From Colimorpha sp045597845 (GTDB lineage Bacteria > Bacteroidota > Bacteroidia > Bacteroidales > P3), in assembly GCA_045597845.1 (NCBI GenBank), contig JAZLKZ010000085.1, positions 52,285 to 116,284 on the forward strand: a stretch of 64,000 nt of DNA, read 5' to 3'. Below are positions 16,940 to 25,678 of the stretch, in pieces. How positions within the stretch are numbered: the first letter of the stretch is position 1; every line of letters begins with the position of its first letter. The notes below the pieces were generated by a model. That model made no database searches and was not told the DNA's origin. It saw only the letters and a list, made by a program, of their open reading frames with translations. The translations under genes and the position numbers were made by a program.

Positions 16940-17944
16940 ATGAAACATCTTACCACCCTCCTACTCTGCTTTCTAACATTCCACTTTGCCTTTGGGCAGC
17001 AGTTGGAAGCCTACCACAACACCGTCGAGGGCGGCTATAGCTTTTGGGTATATACTCCTCCCGAGGAGGTGATGCAACAGAATCAGCTCCAGCCTCTCAT
17101 CATTTTTCTTCACGGACATAGCCTTTGCGGAAACAATCTCGATAGGGTGCGTCGCTACGGGCCGCTCCACGCCATCCAAATGGGTCGAAAGATCAACGCA
17201 ATGATTATCGCCCCTCAGAACCCTGGCGGAGCCTGGAAGCCTGAAAAGATTTTCAAGGATCTGGAATTTGTCAAAAACAACTATCCCATCGACACAAACC
17301 GCATCTATGTCTTCGGAATGAGTCTGGGTGGCTACGGCACCATTGATTTCACCAGTGCCTACCCCGACCACATCGCCGCAGCTATCGCCATGTGCGGCGG
17401 CGGCAACCCAAAATCTTATTGTGGACTCAACGAAGTTCCGTTGTGGATTATGCACGGCACCGCCGACAGGGATGTGCCAGTCTCGCAGTCGCAGAAAGTC
17501 ATCAACCAGATGGAACGTTGCGGCGACACGCCTCGCCTGCTCTTCACCAAGCTGCCTGGCGTCACTCACGGCGGTCTCGCCAAGGCTTTCTACATCTCCA
17601 TTCCTTACGAATGGCTGCTCACACACCGACTCGACACGCCCGACAGACCTGTCACCAAAGGCTACGAAATAACGCCAGCCGACCTCAAGAACGCCTATTC
17701 CGATCTCCATCGCAACGTACCACCGCTGAAGGTTGTCCAACACAACCAAAAAGCCTCGACCGCCAACAAAGAGTCGGTAGTTGACGTAACCTCAACTGGA
17801 GCGGAGTACTACACCATCAAGAAGGGCGACACCTTGAGCAAGATAGCAGTGCGCCACCACACGACAGTAGCGAAGTTGTGCAAACTCAACAATATCAAAA
17901 GCACTTCCATCATCAGAGATGGCAAACGGTTGAGGGTCAGATAA
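16940..17944 (+). CDS. secreted alpha/beta-hydrolase (esterase/PHB-depolymerase-like) with C-terminal LysM domain
   Basis: 334 residues with an export signal (about 1-20, ending AFGQ). The hydrolase domain (about 25-225) has the oxyanion loop IIFLHGHSLCG (about 52-62), the nucleophile elbow FGMSLGGYG (Ser near 128), the acid region in MHGTADRDVPVS and the His in GVTHGGLAKAF. Residues about 285-334 form a LysM repeat (YYTIKKGDTLSKIAVRHH...NNIKSTSIIRDGKRLRV), which binds peptidoglycan glycans. An esterase tied to a wall-binding module suggests action on peptidoglycan O-acetyl groups or on envelope esters. That is inference, and no peptide-specific motif is seen. Confidence 0.85.
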   Translation: MKHLTTLLLCFLTFHFAFGQQLEAYHNTVEGGYSFWVYTPPEEVMQQNQLQPLIIFLHGHSLCGNNLDRVRRYGPLHAIQMGRKINAMIIAPQNPGGAWKPEKIFKDLEFVKNNYPIDTNRIYVFGMSLGGYGTIDFTSAYPDHIAAAIAMCGGGNPKSYCGLNEVPLWIMHGTADRDVPVSQSQKVINQMERCGDTPRLLFTKLPGVTHGGLAKAFYISIPYEWLLTHRLDTPDRPVTKGYEITPADLKNAYSDLHRNVPPLKVVQHNQKASTANKESVVDVTSTGAEYYTIKKGDTLSKIAVRHHTTVAKLCKLNNIKSTSIIRDGKRLRVR

Positions 17945-18053
17945 CGGTGCGCTATCATCCCACTTCGGCCCGACTTCATCAGCGAAGACCGACTCCCGCT
18001 ACAGAATCAAAGAAGCCTTTATGGAATAGCAAAAACAGAATTTGTTGAAATGA

Positions 18054-18088
18054 AAAATGCTTGAAACCTGATATGTTTCAAGCATTTT
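18054..18088 (+). terminator. intrinsic terminator after the LysM hydrolase gene
   Basis: Perfect 14-bp stem AAAATGCTTGAAAC (18054-18067) / GTTTCAAGCATTTT (18075-18088) with a 7-nt loop and T-rich sequence beyond. The symmetry suits either strand. Confidence 0.85.
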
Positions 18089-18263
18089 ATTTTATCAAAA
18101 TTCAAATTGATTTATCCCCATTTTTTTAGGCAACAACAACGGCATTATTTTTCGATTTATCCAATGGTTGTTTTTGCTGTAACACATTGCATAAACATCT
18201 ATAAATCATTTAATTATAATTTTAACATTTTAATTCGCAGTAAATCAATAAATTACAGACAAA

Positions 18264-18318
18264 CTTCGGCGATCCTTCGGTGATCTCTCGGCGATCCTTC
18301 GGTGATCTCTCGATGATC
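18264..18318. repeat. five tandem 11-bp units, consensus YTYCGRYGATC
   Basis: Units CTTCGGCGATC, CTTCGGTGATC, TCTCGGCGATC, CTTCGGTGATC and TCTCGATGATC follow head to tail with an exact 11-bp period. They are GC-richer than the surrounding AT-rich gap. Eleven bp is close to one helical turn, so sites would face the same side of the DNA. No function is assigned. Confidence 0.85.
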
Positions 18319-18563
18319 TCGCTTTAAAACAATGAAAATCAACAATTTACAAAATCTTCAAATTTTTCATAAAATACTAATAATCAATATTTTACAAAGA
18401 CAATCTAAAATTTTTAAGAATTTTTAAGTTAAAAACAAATCAAACTAGAAAACTTGTTAACGCTTTTAAAAATTAAGAATTCTGCAATGCTTTTGAAGTT
18501 TTTCAAAAAAAATGAACCTGAATCAGGAAATAATCACAAATCTATATTCTAAAAAATAGCGGA

Positions 18564-19187
18564 TTATGAAATGTTGAAATATTCCATCACCTTGAACATA
18601 TTACACAAGGCTTGGTGAGGTTGTTCACCGTTGAATGGTGCAATCATTTTAGCGTGTTGGACGGCTTGTGGTAATTCACTCCTCAAACGATTGTACAGCG
18701 AGTTCTTGGAAAGATAGTATTTCTCTGATTTTTCGTAATCTTGTAGTTTCGCCGTTTTGAGCAGTTCCTTTTTCAGCGTACTGTAATTCGAAAAATACTT
18801 CGTGGTTTGTTTGAAATGCAGGAGCAGCCAATATTCCAGACAGGGATTGTTGAGGATGACGCAGACCTTTTCTTTCAAGTCGTCTCGTTGCTCACAGGCG
18901 TTGATGCTATCCACTAAAACGTGCCACTTCCCCTCTTTGTTGACAACATCCACATCAACAATCCAAAAGATGTAGTCGTATTCGGAGTGTACGAGTTCCT
19001 GCACCTTCTCAAATTCCGCCTCAATGGTTTTGGTCTCCGGAAATTCGGGTTTGATGGTACACGTCAGATTTTCCGTCTGATTCATTCCCTTAAAGTACCA
19101 TTGTTCCGTTTCTCCATCGGCGACAAGTGCCACGCAAGGACCTCTTTGGGCAATATGTTCAGGAATATGTCTATTATTCTTTTTCAT
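18564..19187 (-). CDS. rloB: RloB family protein (TOPRIM-like)
   Basis: Small protein of 207 residues found beside RloA ATPases and type I restriction-modification genes. The start ATG at 19187 (MKKNNRHIPEH) overlaps the end of rloA. Extending upstream 9 codons is possible but less natural. A TOPRIM-like set of acidic motifs is readable: VALVADGETEQWYFKG (Glu near 30), FWIVDVDVV (DxD near 83-85) and the NNPCLEYWLLLHF segment. It looks like a nuclease partner of an OLD/RloA-type ATPase. It overlaps rloA by 14 bp, implying translational coupling. The gene itself appears intact, whereas its partner is not. Confidence 0.85.
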   Translation of the reverse strand: MKKNNRHIPEHIAQRGPCVALVADGETEQWYFKGMNQTENLTCTIKPEFPETKTIEAEFEKVQELVHSEYDYIFWIVDVDVVNKEGKWHVLVDSINACEQRDDLKEKVCVILNNPCLEYWLLLHFKQTTKYFSNYSTLKKELLKTAKLQDYEKSEKYYLSKNSLYNRLRSELPQAVQHAKMIAPFNGEQPHQALCNMFKVMEYFNIS

Positions 19188-20271
19188 CGTAATTCGAAAA
19201 TAGATCCACATCATTTACTACAGGAACTCCTCCCAGTTTGCCAATGCGATAGGCATTATAGACATTCGTCGTGTCGCGTACAACCGAACTGTCAAACGAG
19301 TCGAGGCTGTACAACTCCGTCATTTGTTCTTTATTGCGGCGGTCGGTCATCCAAATTGCATCCTTACGGAACAGGTCTCTTTCGTTCAGCAACTCTCTAT
19401 TGTGGGTTGTGACGATAAGTTGAGACTGTTTGGAGTTTCTCAGATAGGTGAAAAGAAAGTGCTGGTACAAGTCGGGATGCAGCGATTCTTCCAGTTCGTC
19501 AATCGACAAAACAGAATTGTGTTCCGTAAGCAGAAGCATCAAGCCACCCAAACCGTAATAGCGTTGCGTACCGCGAGACTCTTCTTGCAATGGCAAACGA
19601 TAATTGGCACCTGATACTGCGTGAACAAAGTAAATCTCTCCATGAGAGAGCGTACCCGTTTTTTTGAGTTTACTTTTGATATGTTCTGGCACGCTGTCAT
19701 CATTCAACAGCATGTTTCTCAAGTCCTCAGGCACATTTTCTTCTTTGTATTCATACACAATATCATCAATGCCAAAATCCGCTTTGTTTAGCAATTCCAC
19801 CAAGCTGTCCTTTGAAATATCGTGTTTTTCAACCTGTTCCGAAACGAAATTAGTCAAATCTGTCCGAGGCGTTACTATAGGCATCAACGTATTGCTAAAC
19901 CATTCCCAAACGGCCTGCAGTTGAGGAATGTCCACATTGGATTTGCTAAAACCTGCCAAGACCGTATTGTTCCATAAAGTGGTAAACGAAAGATTGCTGA
20001 GGTCGTTTTTATCCACTTTTACTTTGCTGCCAAAGGAGATTTTGGCAAGTTGCTTGTCGGTGTCAGTAGTGCGTTCAAACACAAGACTTTTTCCTGGAGT
20101 GTAGTTGAACAGTTTTTCGTAAACGATACACTGATGGTTGAATTTCACCTCATAGTCGTAACGCACATTGTTGTGGATGAAATCAATTTCCATTTCCGTA
20201 TCTCCCTTTTGGAAAGCAGGGTCAAAGCGGAAAGTCTCGTAATCGATTGTCTCGTTCTTGTTCTCAACCGG
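19174..20271 (-). pseudogene. rloA: RloA-like AAA/ABC ATPase, N-terminally truncated
   Basis: The frame encodes only the C-terminal part of an RloA/AAA_15-type ATPase: the ABC-signature-like SRGTQRYYGLGG (236-247, counted from an upstream TTG), Walker B VLSIDELEESLHP (258-270) and the switch His in VTTHNRELL (291-299). The N-terminal Walker A half is missing. The first residues after the junction (PVENKNETIDYETFRF) join directly onto a truncated hsdR. No good ATG lies at the 5' end, only TTG 20283 inside hsdR. Without a P-loop the product cannot bind ATP alone. It probably arose by an in-operon deletion between hsdR and rloA. Confidence 0.8.
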
Positions 20272-20941
20272 TGCGGTCGGCAAGGAAGAGAATGCGTTGT
20301 TTCAGTTTTGATTTCCACAGACGGTAGGCAATCTGAAACGCCGTATAGGTCTTGCCTGTTCCCGTAGCCATTACCAACAAGATGCGGTTTTCTCCTTTGG
20401 CAATTGCTTCAACAGTACGGTTAATGGCAATTTGCTGATAGTATCTTGGCTTTTTAGAACTAATATGATAATTTTGGGTGACAACCTTTTCGACAGCTGG
20501 AGTGCCAATGTTTTTGTATTGTTTATATCTGTCCCAAAGGAAATCTGGTGATGGAAATCCATTCATTGAAAGCTCTTTTTCAATGACGCCGTCCGAAACG
20601 GTCTTGTCATGAAAAAGAAATCCTTTGCCATTGCTGCTGAACACAAATGGAATATCCAACGTATTGGCATAATCCAAAGCCTGTTGCATTCCGTCGCCAA
20701 TAGTGTGGTCGTTATCTTTTGCCTCGATTAGAGCAAGAGGAATGTTATTTTTGTAGTATAGAACATAGTCTGCAAACTTTCTTTTTCCACGACCAGTAAG
20801 GTTTCCTTTGACGTATATGCGACCGTCCGTGAAAAAGTATTGACGACGAATCATCTTTTCGGACCATCCTGCATGAATAATGGCTGGATCGATATATTTT
20901 GCCCTAACGTCGTCTTCCGACAGAGATTGCTTGTTCATCAT
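20258..20941 (-). pseudogene. hsdR: type I restriction enzyme R subunit, C-terminally truncated
   Basis: 225 residues of an HsdR N-terminus. The nuclease core is D58 (FADYVL) and E73-A-K75 (ALIEAKDND), and Walker A ATGTGKT is at 192-198. The sequence stops seven residues into the first helicase motor: RILFLADRTG is followed by TGA where HsdR normally reads FLADRN and continues for several hundred residues. The stop coincides with the beginning of the RloA C-terminal part in the other frame. hsdM, hsdS and the rest of hsdR are absent. The start ATG codons (20941 and 20938) and a -7 box remain, so the remnant may still be transcribed. Confidence 0.88.
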
Positions 20942-20971
20942 CAGTAATTACAACTTAATCGTTTGATTTTG

Positions 20972-20979
20972 CAAAGATA
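20972..20979 (-). promoter_or_regulatory. -7 box TATCTTTG for the hsdR remnant operon
   Basis: TATCTTTGC on the minus strand, about 31 nt upstream of the hsdR start. It is the strict Bacteroidota -7 form. It would drive hsdR'-'rloA-rloB as one mRNA. Confidence 0.7.
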
Positions 20980-21000
20980 CAAATAATAATGAATAATTTT

Positions 21001-22275
21001 TCAATGTTTCAGGCAACCAATTGGAACAACAAAGACACCATCTTCGCGGCGATAGGCAAATTGTCCTGCTGTCAATACCATTAGGAACGATGGTTCTCCG
21101 ACTTTATCGGTATCAATTGTATGTCGTAATTGAATGAGGTGTTTTGCTGCTTCGTCAATTTCTTTTGAACCTGTCTTGACTTCAACAGCCGCCCACCGAC
21201 CATCGGATAGTCGGAGTATCATATCTGCTTCCAATTGGTTGTTGTCGTGGTAATGATATACCGTTCCTCTCAATGGTTGCAAATAGGCACGAAGGTCACG
21301 GACACAAAAGTCCTCAAACAAGAAGCCGAACAAATTGAAGTCTTCCAATATACTTTGAGGATTTAATTCCAAAACAGCAGTGGCTATACTGGTATCCACA
21401 AAATGCCGTTTGTTGGATGTACGAATACCTGTCTTGCTCCGCAACGACGGCTGCCAAGCCTTTACATCTTCCACAACATACAAACGCCGCAAAGCTGTGA
21501 GATAATTGGATAAAGTCTTGTCGGATATGGAAATGTCATTGGCTCGAACATCTCCCATCAATGTGGTTGACGATGTCATTGTGGAAATATTCCGTGCATA
21601 ACTACGCAAGATGCTCTGCACTCGATCGGGATTTTTCTCGGAATTATCCACTCGATTTACATCAACGTTTATCAGTTCATCTACATAGTTGTAGGCTACC
21701 ATTAACGAATCTTCTTTTCCCATTAGAAGTGATCCGGGCCAACCTCCTCGGCACATTGCAAAAGCCAAATCCTCCAAAGTCAATGGGTTTTCAAAAAGGC
21801 CCCACTCTTGTTGGTTGTCAAACAATGCCTTCATTGAAACTTGTCCAGCCGATTCACGCGATTCCCACAGACTCATCGGACGCATTTTAAGTCTTGCGAT
21901 ACGCCCCAATCCTGTATGTTCTATTTCTTCGTTCTCTTTTTCGCTGAACGGTGTGGCAGAACCTGTCAGAATAAATTGTCCCACATGTTGCCGTTGGTCT
22001 GCGGCAAAGCGCACAGCATCCCATAGCACAGGTATGGTCTGCCATTCATCCAACAATCGTGGGGTGTCGCCTTGTAGCAACAATGATGGTTGGGTGTCAG
22101 CCATTCGCCGATACATAGCACGTTTGTCAGGATCTTGAATATAAAGAACACTTTTCGCCAGTTGCACACTAGTACAGGTCTTCCCACACCATTTGGGGCC
22201 TTCAATCAATACAGCAGCACTACTACGCAACATTCTAACTAACAGTTCATCGGCTATACGACTATAATATTCCAT
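21001..22275 (-). CDS. AAA ATPase with DUF4143 domain
   Basis: 424-residue ATPase of the AAA_14/DUF4143 group, common in Bacteroidota and of unknown cellular role. Residues about 15-150 form the P-loop part: Walker A LIEGPKWCGKTCTSVQLA (about 23-40), Walker B-like PRLLDEWQTIPVLWDAVR and the sensor QFILTGSATPFS (about 102-113). The C-terminal DUF4143 part (about 200-400) ends in a restriction-endonuclease-like stretch with QLEADMILRLSDGRWAAVEVKTG (D..EVK, about 352-375). It has its own promoter-like -7 box and an upstream 23-bp repeat array. It is separated from the hsdR remnant by about 60 bp. Confidence 0.88.
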   Translation of the reverse strand: MEYYSRIADELLVRMLRSSAAVLIEGPKWCGKTCTSVQLAKSVLYIQDPDKRAMYRRMADTQPSLLLQGDTPRLLDEWQTIPVLWDAVRFAADQRQHVGQFILTGSATPFSEKENEEIEHTGLGRIARLKMRPMSLWESRESAGQVSMKALFDNQQEWGLFENPLTLEDLAFAMCRGGWPGSLLMGKEDSLMVAYNYVDELINVDVNRVDNSEKNPDRVQSILRSYARNISTMTSSTTLMGDVRANDISISDKTLSNYLTALRRLYVVEDVKAWQPSLRSKTGIRTSNKRHFVDTSIATAVLELNPQSILEDFNLFGFLFEDFCVRDLRAYLQPLRGTVYHYHDNNQLEADMILRLSDGRWAAVEVKTGSKEIDEAAKHLIQLRHTIDTDKVGEPSFLMVLTAGQFAYRREDGVFVVPIGCLKH

Positions 22276-22331
22276 TGTTGAATTGAGAATTAAGAGTTGT
22301 CACCTTTTGCTGATAATCATATATCACATTG

Positions 22332-22339
22332 CAAAATTA
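22332..22339 (-). promoter_or_regulatory. -7 box TAATTTTG for the DUF4143 ATPase
   Basis: TAATTTTGC on the minus strand about 57 nt upstream of the ATG at 22275, matching TAnnTTTG. The repeat array at 22365-22456 starts about 25 bp further upstream, where a -33 element and activator/operator sites would lie. Confidence 0.5.
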
Positions 22340-22364
22340 CAATTTTTTTTTGACACAAACCGTG

Positions 22365-22456
22365 TTACTCCGAACTTTTTGACTATTTTACTCCGAACTT
22401 TTCGGCTATTTTACTCCAAACTTTTTGGTTATTTCACTCCGAACTTCTCCAAATTA
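22365..22456 (-). repeat. four direct repeats with exact 23-bp period upstream of the ATPase promoter
   Basis: On the plus strand the units begin TTACTCCGAACTTTT at 22365, 22388 and 22411, and TCACTCCGAACTTCT at 22434. In gene orientation the conserved core is GTTCGGAGTAAAATA. Between the cores the sequence varies (AGTC, AGCC, ACCA). The spacing is constant at 23 bp, about two helical turns, like an iteron or operator array. It is placed immediately upstream of the -7 box of the DUF4143 ATPase gene. Confidence 0.88.
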
Positions 22457-22500
22457 TTAAATTACAAATCTTTTCACAAAAAAAACATTATTACAAAAAA

Positions 22501-22521
22501 AGCCCACGCGCTGCGTGGGCT
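22501..22521 (-). terminator. intrinsic terminator after ade
   Basis: Stem AGCCCACGC / GCGTGGGCT with a 3-nt loop. On the minus strand it is followed by a run of T (the A-run at about 22494-22500 on the plus strand), 25 bp after the ade stop codon. Confidence 0.85.
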
Positions 22522-22545
22522 TCATATCTGTTGTTGTTGCGGTTG

Positions 22546-24171
22546 TCAATCAACCCAAAGATTCGTAAAAGCGAATGCGATGCCATCGAAAAGACCTTTG
22601 TCGGTGAGTTTAAGTGCCGGAATGACGGGCAATGCCATAAAAGAAAGCGTCATAAATGGTGCTGACAGGGGACAGCCAAGTTTGCGAACCATTGCATTGA
22701 GTGCCTCCAACTGCGCCGCCACCAGCGAGCCTTCCTGATTGGACATCAGTCCTGCGACGGGAAGCGGCAAGTCGACGGTATTAGTACCATCGGTAGCGGC
22801 AATGCCGCCTTTAAGGGCAATCAACCTGTTGAGTACAGCTGCAAGGTCTTCGTCACTACAGCCTACGCCTATCAAATTGTGGCAGTCATGCGCTATGGTG
22901 GTGGCAAAAGCGCCACAATTCAAGCCAAAACCTTTGATGAACGTCACCTGTGGTTTGGCAGACTGGTAGCGATTGTAAACCATCAACTTGAGGATGTCGT
23001 TCTCGACACCAATATGGTCGGCAGCAACAACCTCGCAACCTGTAAGCAACTGACCATCCTGAGCCGTGATTACTCGGACTTTGCGATCTTTGACATCCAG
23101 CATTAGAGCAGACGGATGTAGTGGTTTCGCACAAAATTGATTAGGAGTTCCCAACGCATTTTTCTTGCAAAACAATTCTGGGCGAACCCCGTTTTCTCTT
23201 GAATAGACTTCAACGCCAGCAATATAGGTGGAAATGATGTTGAAATGCGTGAGGTCGTCCACCATGATGAAATCGGCAGCATCGCCCTTGCGCAACAATC
23301 CCGTCCGCAACCCATAGTGGCGCACAGGATTGATGCAAGCGGCTTTTAAAACGTTCCACAAAGGGACACCTTTCGCCACAGCACGACGCACGAGAAGATT
23401 GATGTGTCCTTGCTGCAGTTCGTTGGGATAGATGTCGTCGGTGCAAAACATCAACTTGTCGGGATAGTCGCGGAGCAATGGTGCGAGCGCCTCGAAATTG
23501 CAAGCCGCACTACCCTCTCGGATGAGGACAGACATTCCCGCAGCGAGTTTTTCTTCCGCCTCTTGGATGTTGGAACACTCGTGGTCGGTGGAGATTTCTG
23601 CGGAGACATATTTCTTAAGATCATCGCCCGACAGCAACGGTGCATGGCCGTCGATGCACTTGTTCAACTCTTTGGCTGCCTGAAGTTTGGCAGAAACCTC
23701 TGCGTCGCCAAAGAGCACACCCGGGACGTTCATCATCTCGGCGAGACCCACTACCCTATCTCGTTGCAACAAAGATTTTACCGCTTGGGAATCCAAAGTT
23801 GCACCAGCCGTCTCGAAAGGTGTGGAAGGCACGCAAGACGGTACGCAAAAATGAAATCCGAAACGGACAGAATTGCTGTCTTGTAACATGAAATCCACAC
23901 CCTCCACACCAAGAACATTGGCAATCTCATGGGGGTCGGCCACCACAGCCACGGTGCCTTGCCTTACCGCTAATGGAGCGAATCTACTTGGCGTAAGCAA
24001 CGTACTTTCGATGTGGATGTGGCTATCAACAAACCCTGGCAGGATGTAGGGGGCTTCGACAGGAAGAGCATCCTGCAAAGGTTGGATTTCAACAATATAC
24101 CCATCCTGAATGGCGAGTGCCGCATCATAGATGCTATGTCTTTCTATGTCAACAAGATGTCCAAAAAGCAT
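22546..24171 (-). CDS. ade: adenine deaminase
   Basis: Amidohydrolase-fold enzyme that converts adenine to hypoxanthine and ammonia (purine salvage/catabolism). 541 residues. It has the metal-binding FVDSHIHIESTLL (about 48-60), VVADPHEIANVLG (about 74-86), INGHAP-like CIDGHAPLLSG, and the second metal region SDDIYPNELQQGHINLLVRR in altered form (CTDDIYPNEL). The C-terminal half has GFGLNCGAFATTIAHDCHNLI and an ATDGTNTVDLPLPVAGLMS stretch typical of Ade. It is monocistronic and ends in a clear terminator. Confidence 0.95.
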   Translation of the reverse strand: MLFGHLVDIERHSIYDAALAIQDGYIVEIQPLQDALPVEAPYILPGFVDSHIHIESTLLTPSRFAPLAVRQGTVAVVADPHEIANVLGVEGVDFMLQDSNSVRFGFHFCVPSCVPSTPFETAGATLDSQAVKSLLQRDRVVGLAEMMNVPGVLFGDAEVSAKLQAAKELNKCIDGHAPLLSGDDLKKYVSAEISTDHECSNIQEAEEKLAAGMSVLIREGSAACNFEALAPLLRDYPDKLMFCTDDIYPNELQQGHINLLVRRAVAKGVPLWNVLKAACINPVRHYGLRTGLLRKGDAADFIMVDDLTHFNIISTYIAGVEVYSRENGVRPELFCKKNALGTPNQFCAKPLHPSALMLDVKDRKVRVITAQDGQLLTGCEVVAADHIGVENDILKLMVYNRYQSAKPQVTFIKGFGLNCGAFATTIAHDCHNLIGVGCSDEDLAAVLNRLIALKGGIAATDGTNTVDLPLPVAGLMSNQEGSLVAAQLEALNAMVRKLGCPLSAPFMTLSFMALPVIPALKLTDKGLFDGIAFAFTNLWVD

Positions 24172-24241
24172 CTTTAGTTATGAGTTAAGAGTTAAGAAAG
24201 ATCGGTCCATGGGTCATTGGTCACTAATCACTGGTCTCCAA
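24172..24241. repeat. intergenic low-complexity repeat
   Basis: Between the porin-like gene and ade: GTTATGAGTTAAGAGTTAAG, then GGTCATTGGTCACTAATCAC and TGGTC. It is a full two-part copy of the window repeat family. Confidence 0.65.
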
Positions 24242-25648
24242 TCAGAAATTGTACTTGATCAAAGCGCAAATACGATGGTCTGCAACCTGATGGAGCTTGT
24301 CGTTGTCGAGAATGCTACCATTAGCCGCTTGTTCTCCGTAGGTGCAAGCAGTCCATTCGTATTCGATGCCAAAGTTGAAGTGAGACAGGTTGTAGCTGAC
24401 GCTAGGCGCAATACGGAAAACTGAATTAAGGTTGGTGAAGTTCTCACCACCTTTCATATAGATATAATGTTTTGCAACAGACTCGTTTCCGAAGTTGTAA
24501 AGATCCTCACCAGCACCCAGATTCTTCATGTATCCGAAGAATAGGTTGGCACGGTATTTCTTTCCGTAGGCGAAGTTGAGATAGCTGATGGTGGCCTTGA
24601 TGGGAGCATATTCCCAGCTGCCGTCTTCAAGAACGTCGGTCACACCGTAGCCATTGAGATGGTTGACGTGTGTAGTGTTTTGGGCGAGAATGGTACGGAA
24701 TTTGGCGACGAAACGGCCTTCGGTATATTGGAAATAGAAGGTCGGCGTAAAGGTGGTGAGACGGTCGTTCACGGCAACGGCAAAGTCCTTATCGACACCA
24801 TCGACAGTCTTGGTAATATAGCCCGTAGTACGGGGACGCAAAGTCTGACAAGTACTACCCAACTGGGTGTAGATGTGTTTGTCGCGATATTGCACGCCCA
24901 AAAAGATTTCGGGAACAATTGCATTGTTGGCGAAATCGGTGCTGTTGGTGCTGCTCCACTTGCCGGCGCTGTAACTAGGACCGTTGTACATATACTGCAA
25001 CTGATAGAGCGCTGCGGCGGTAAAACCGAAGCAACCTTTTTGGAAGATGTAACGCAATTGAGGAGAACGTGCATGGGCGCGGAAAGGAGCACCTGCAGCC
25101 ATACCCAAAACCTCGGGCATAATGTCGCCACTCAGCGGGTGCCAAGTCTGACCGGCAAGGAGTTCCTGCGTGAGACCATTCTCGTTTTCCCAGTTCAACT
25201 TCATGTAGGCGTGACGGATACGGAGCACACTGTTTGTGGTGCTGAAACCGCCAAAGTCCGCCTCAATCTTACCACTGCTGGCAGCACCCAAAATGGTTGG
25301 ACCAGCGAGATTCAAACCAATACGAGTGGTGATTGCCAAAAACTTGGCATTAGGCGTAGCGTTGAGGTCGGTACGTTCAAGACCTGTTGCGGCAGACTCC
25401 GCCTCGGTCATGTTCCATTTCTCGTCGTAGGGAAGAAAATTATATTCACCACCTACGGAAGTGTAAGTATTACGACTATCGTAAGTGAAGTAGTTTCTGA
25501 TGAAGCCATAAGGCGTTACCGTAACCTTGTCGGCAATCTTGAGCACTTTCTTGCCTTCCTCTTTCTTGGGAGCTGCAGGCGTAGTGTTCTGTGCGAACGC
25601 TGCACCAAAAATCATCAAAGGGACAATGGATAATAAAACTTTTTTCAT
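24242..25648 (-). CDS. porin-like outer-membrane beta-barrel protein
   Basis: 468 residues with a signal peptide (MKKVLLSIVPLMIFGAAFAQ). A short Lys/Pro-rich linker is followed by alternating aromatic strands: VTVTPYGFIRNYFTYDSRN, the ITTRIGLNLAGPTILGAASSGKIEADF region, RIRHAYMKLNW and AGQTWHPL, then many barrel strands, ending in the C-terminal aromatic ALIKYNF. The layout resembles DcaP/OprP-type trimeric porins seen in Bacteroidota. The solute is not deducible. It sits next to the DASS anion symporter, so uptake of a carboxylate is a reasonable but unproven guess. Confidence 0.75.
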   Translation of the reverse strand: MKKVLLSIVPLMIFGAAFAQNTTPAAPKKEEGKKVLKIADKVTVTPYGFIRNYFTYDSRNTYTSVGGEYNFLPYDEKWNMTEAESAATGLERTDLNATPNAKFLAITTRIGLNLAGPTILGAASSGKIEADFGGFSTTNSVLRIRHAYMKLNWENENGLTQELLAGQTWHPLSGDIMPEVLGMAAGAPFRAHARSPQLRYIFQKGCFGFTAAALYQLQYMYNGPSYSAGKWSSTNSTDFANNAIVPEIFLGVQYRDKHIYTQLGSTCQTLRPRTTGYITKTVDGVDKDFAVAVNDRLTTFTPTFYFQYTEGRFVAKFRTILAQNTTHVNHLNGYGVTDVLEDGSWEYAPIKATISYLNFAYGKKYRANLFFGYMKNLGAGEDLYNFGNESVAKHYIYMKGGENFTNLNSVFRIAPSVSYNLSHFNFGIEYEWTACTYGEQAANGSILDNDKLHQVADHRICALIKYNF

Positions 25649-25670
25649 GTTAAGATTATTTTCTGAATTA

Positions 25671-25678
25671 CAAAAATA
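25671..25678 (-). promoter_or_regulatory. -7 box TATTTTTG for the porin-like gene
   Basis: GTATTTTTGT on the minus strand, 23 nt upstream of the start codon, fits TAnnTTTG. Confidence 0.5.

Larger units (their letters stand above)
17945..18563. other. 619-bp AT-rich intergenic region
   Basis: No convincing gene. It holds an intrinsic terminator at 18054-18088 and an 11-bp-period tandem repeat at 18264-18318. The remainder is very A/T-rich (many AATTTT and TTTAAA runs) with no long frame. It marks the left border of the accessory patch rloB-rloA-hsdR-DUF4143. Confidence 0.7.

Noticed and set aside
18090..18260. Retron or other reverse-transcriptase-linked RNA in the AT-rich gap beside rloB
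   Set aside because: No reverse transcriptase, no long stem, only AT-rich sequence.
22283..22738. 151-codon plus-strand frame over the DUF4143 promoter, the repeat array and the ade 3' end
   Set aside because: Consists of the AT-rich gap, the 23-bp repeats and antisense ade sequence; no domain visible.
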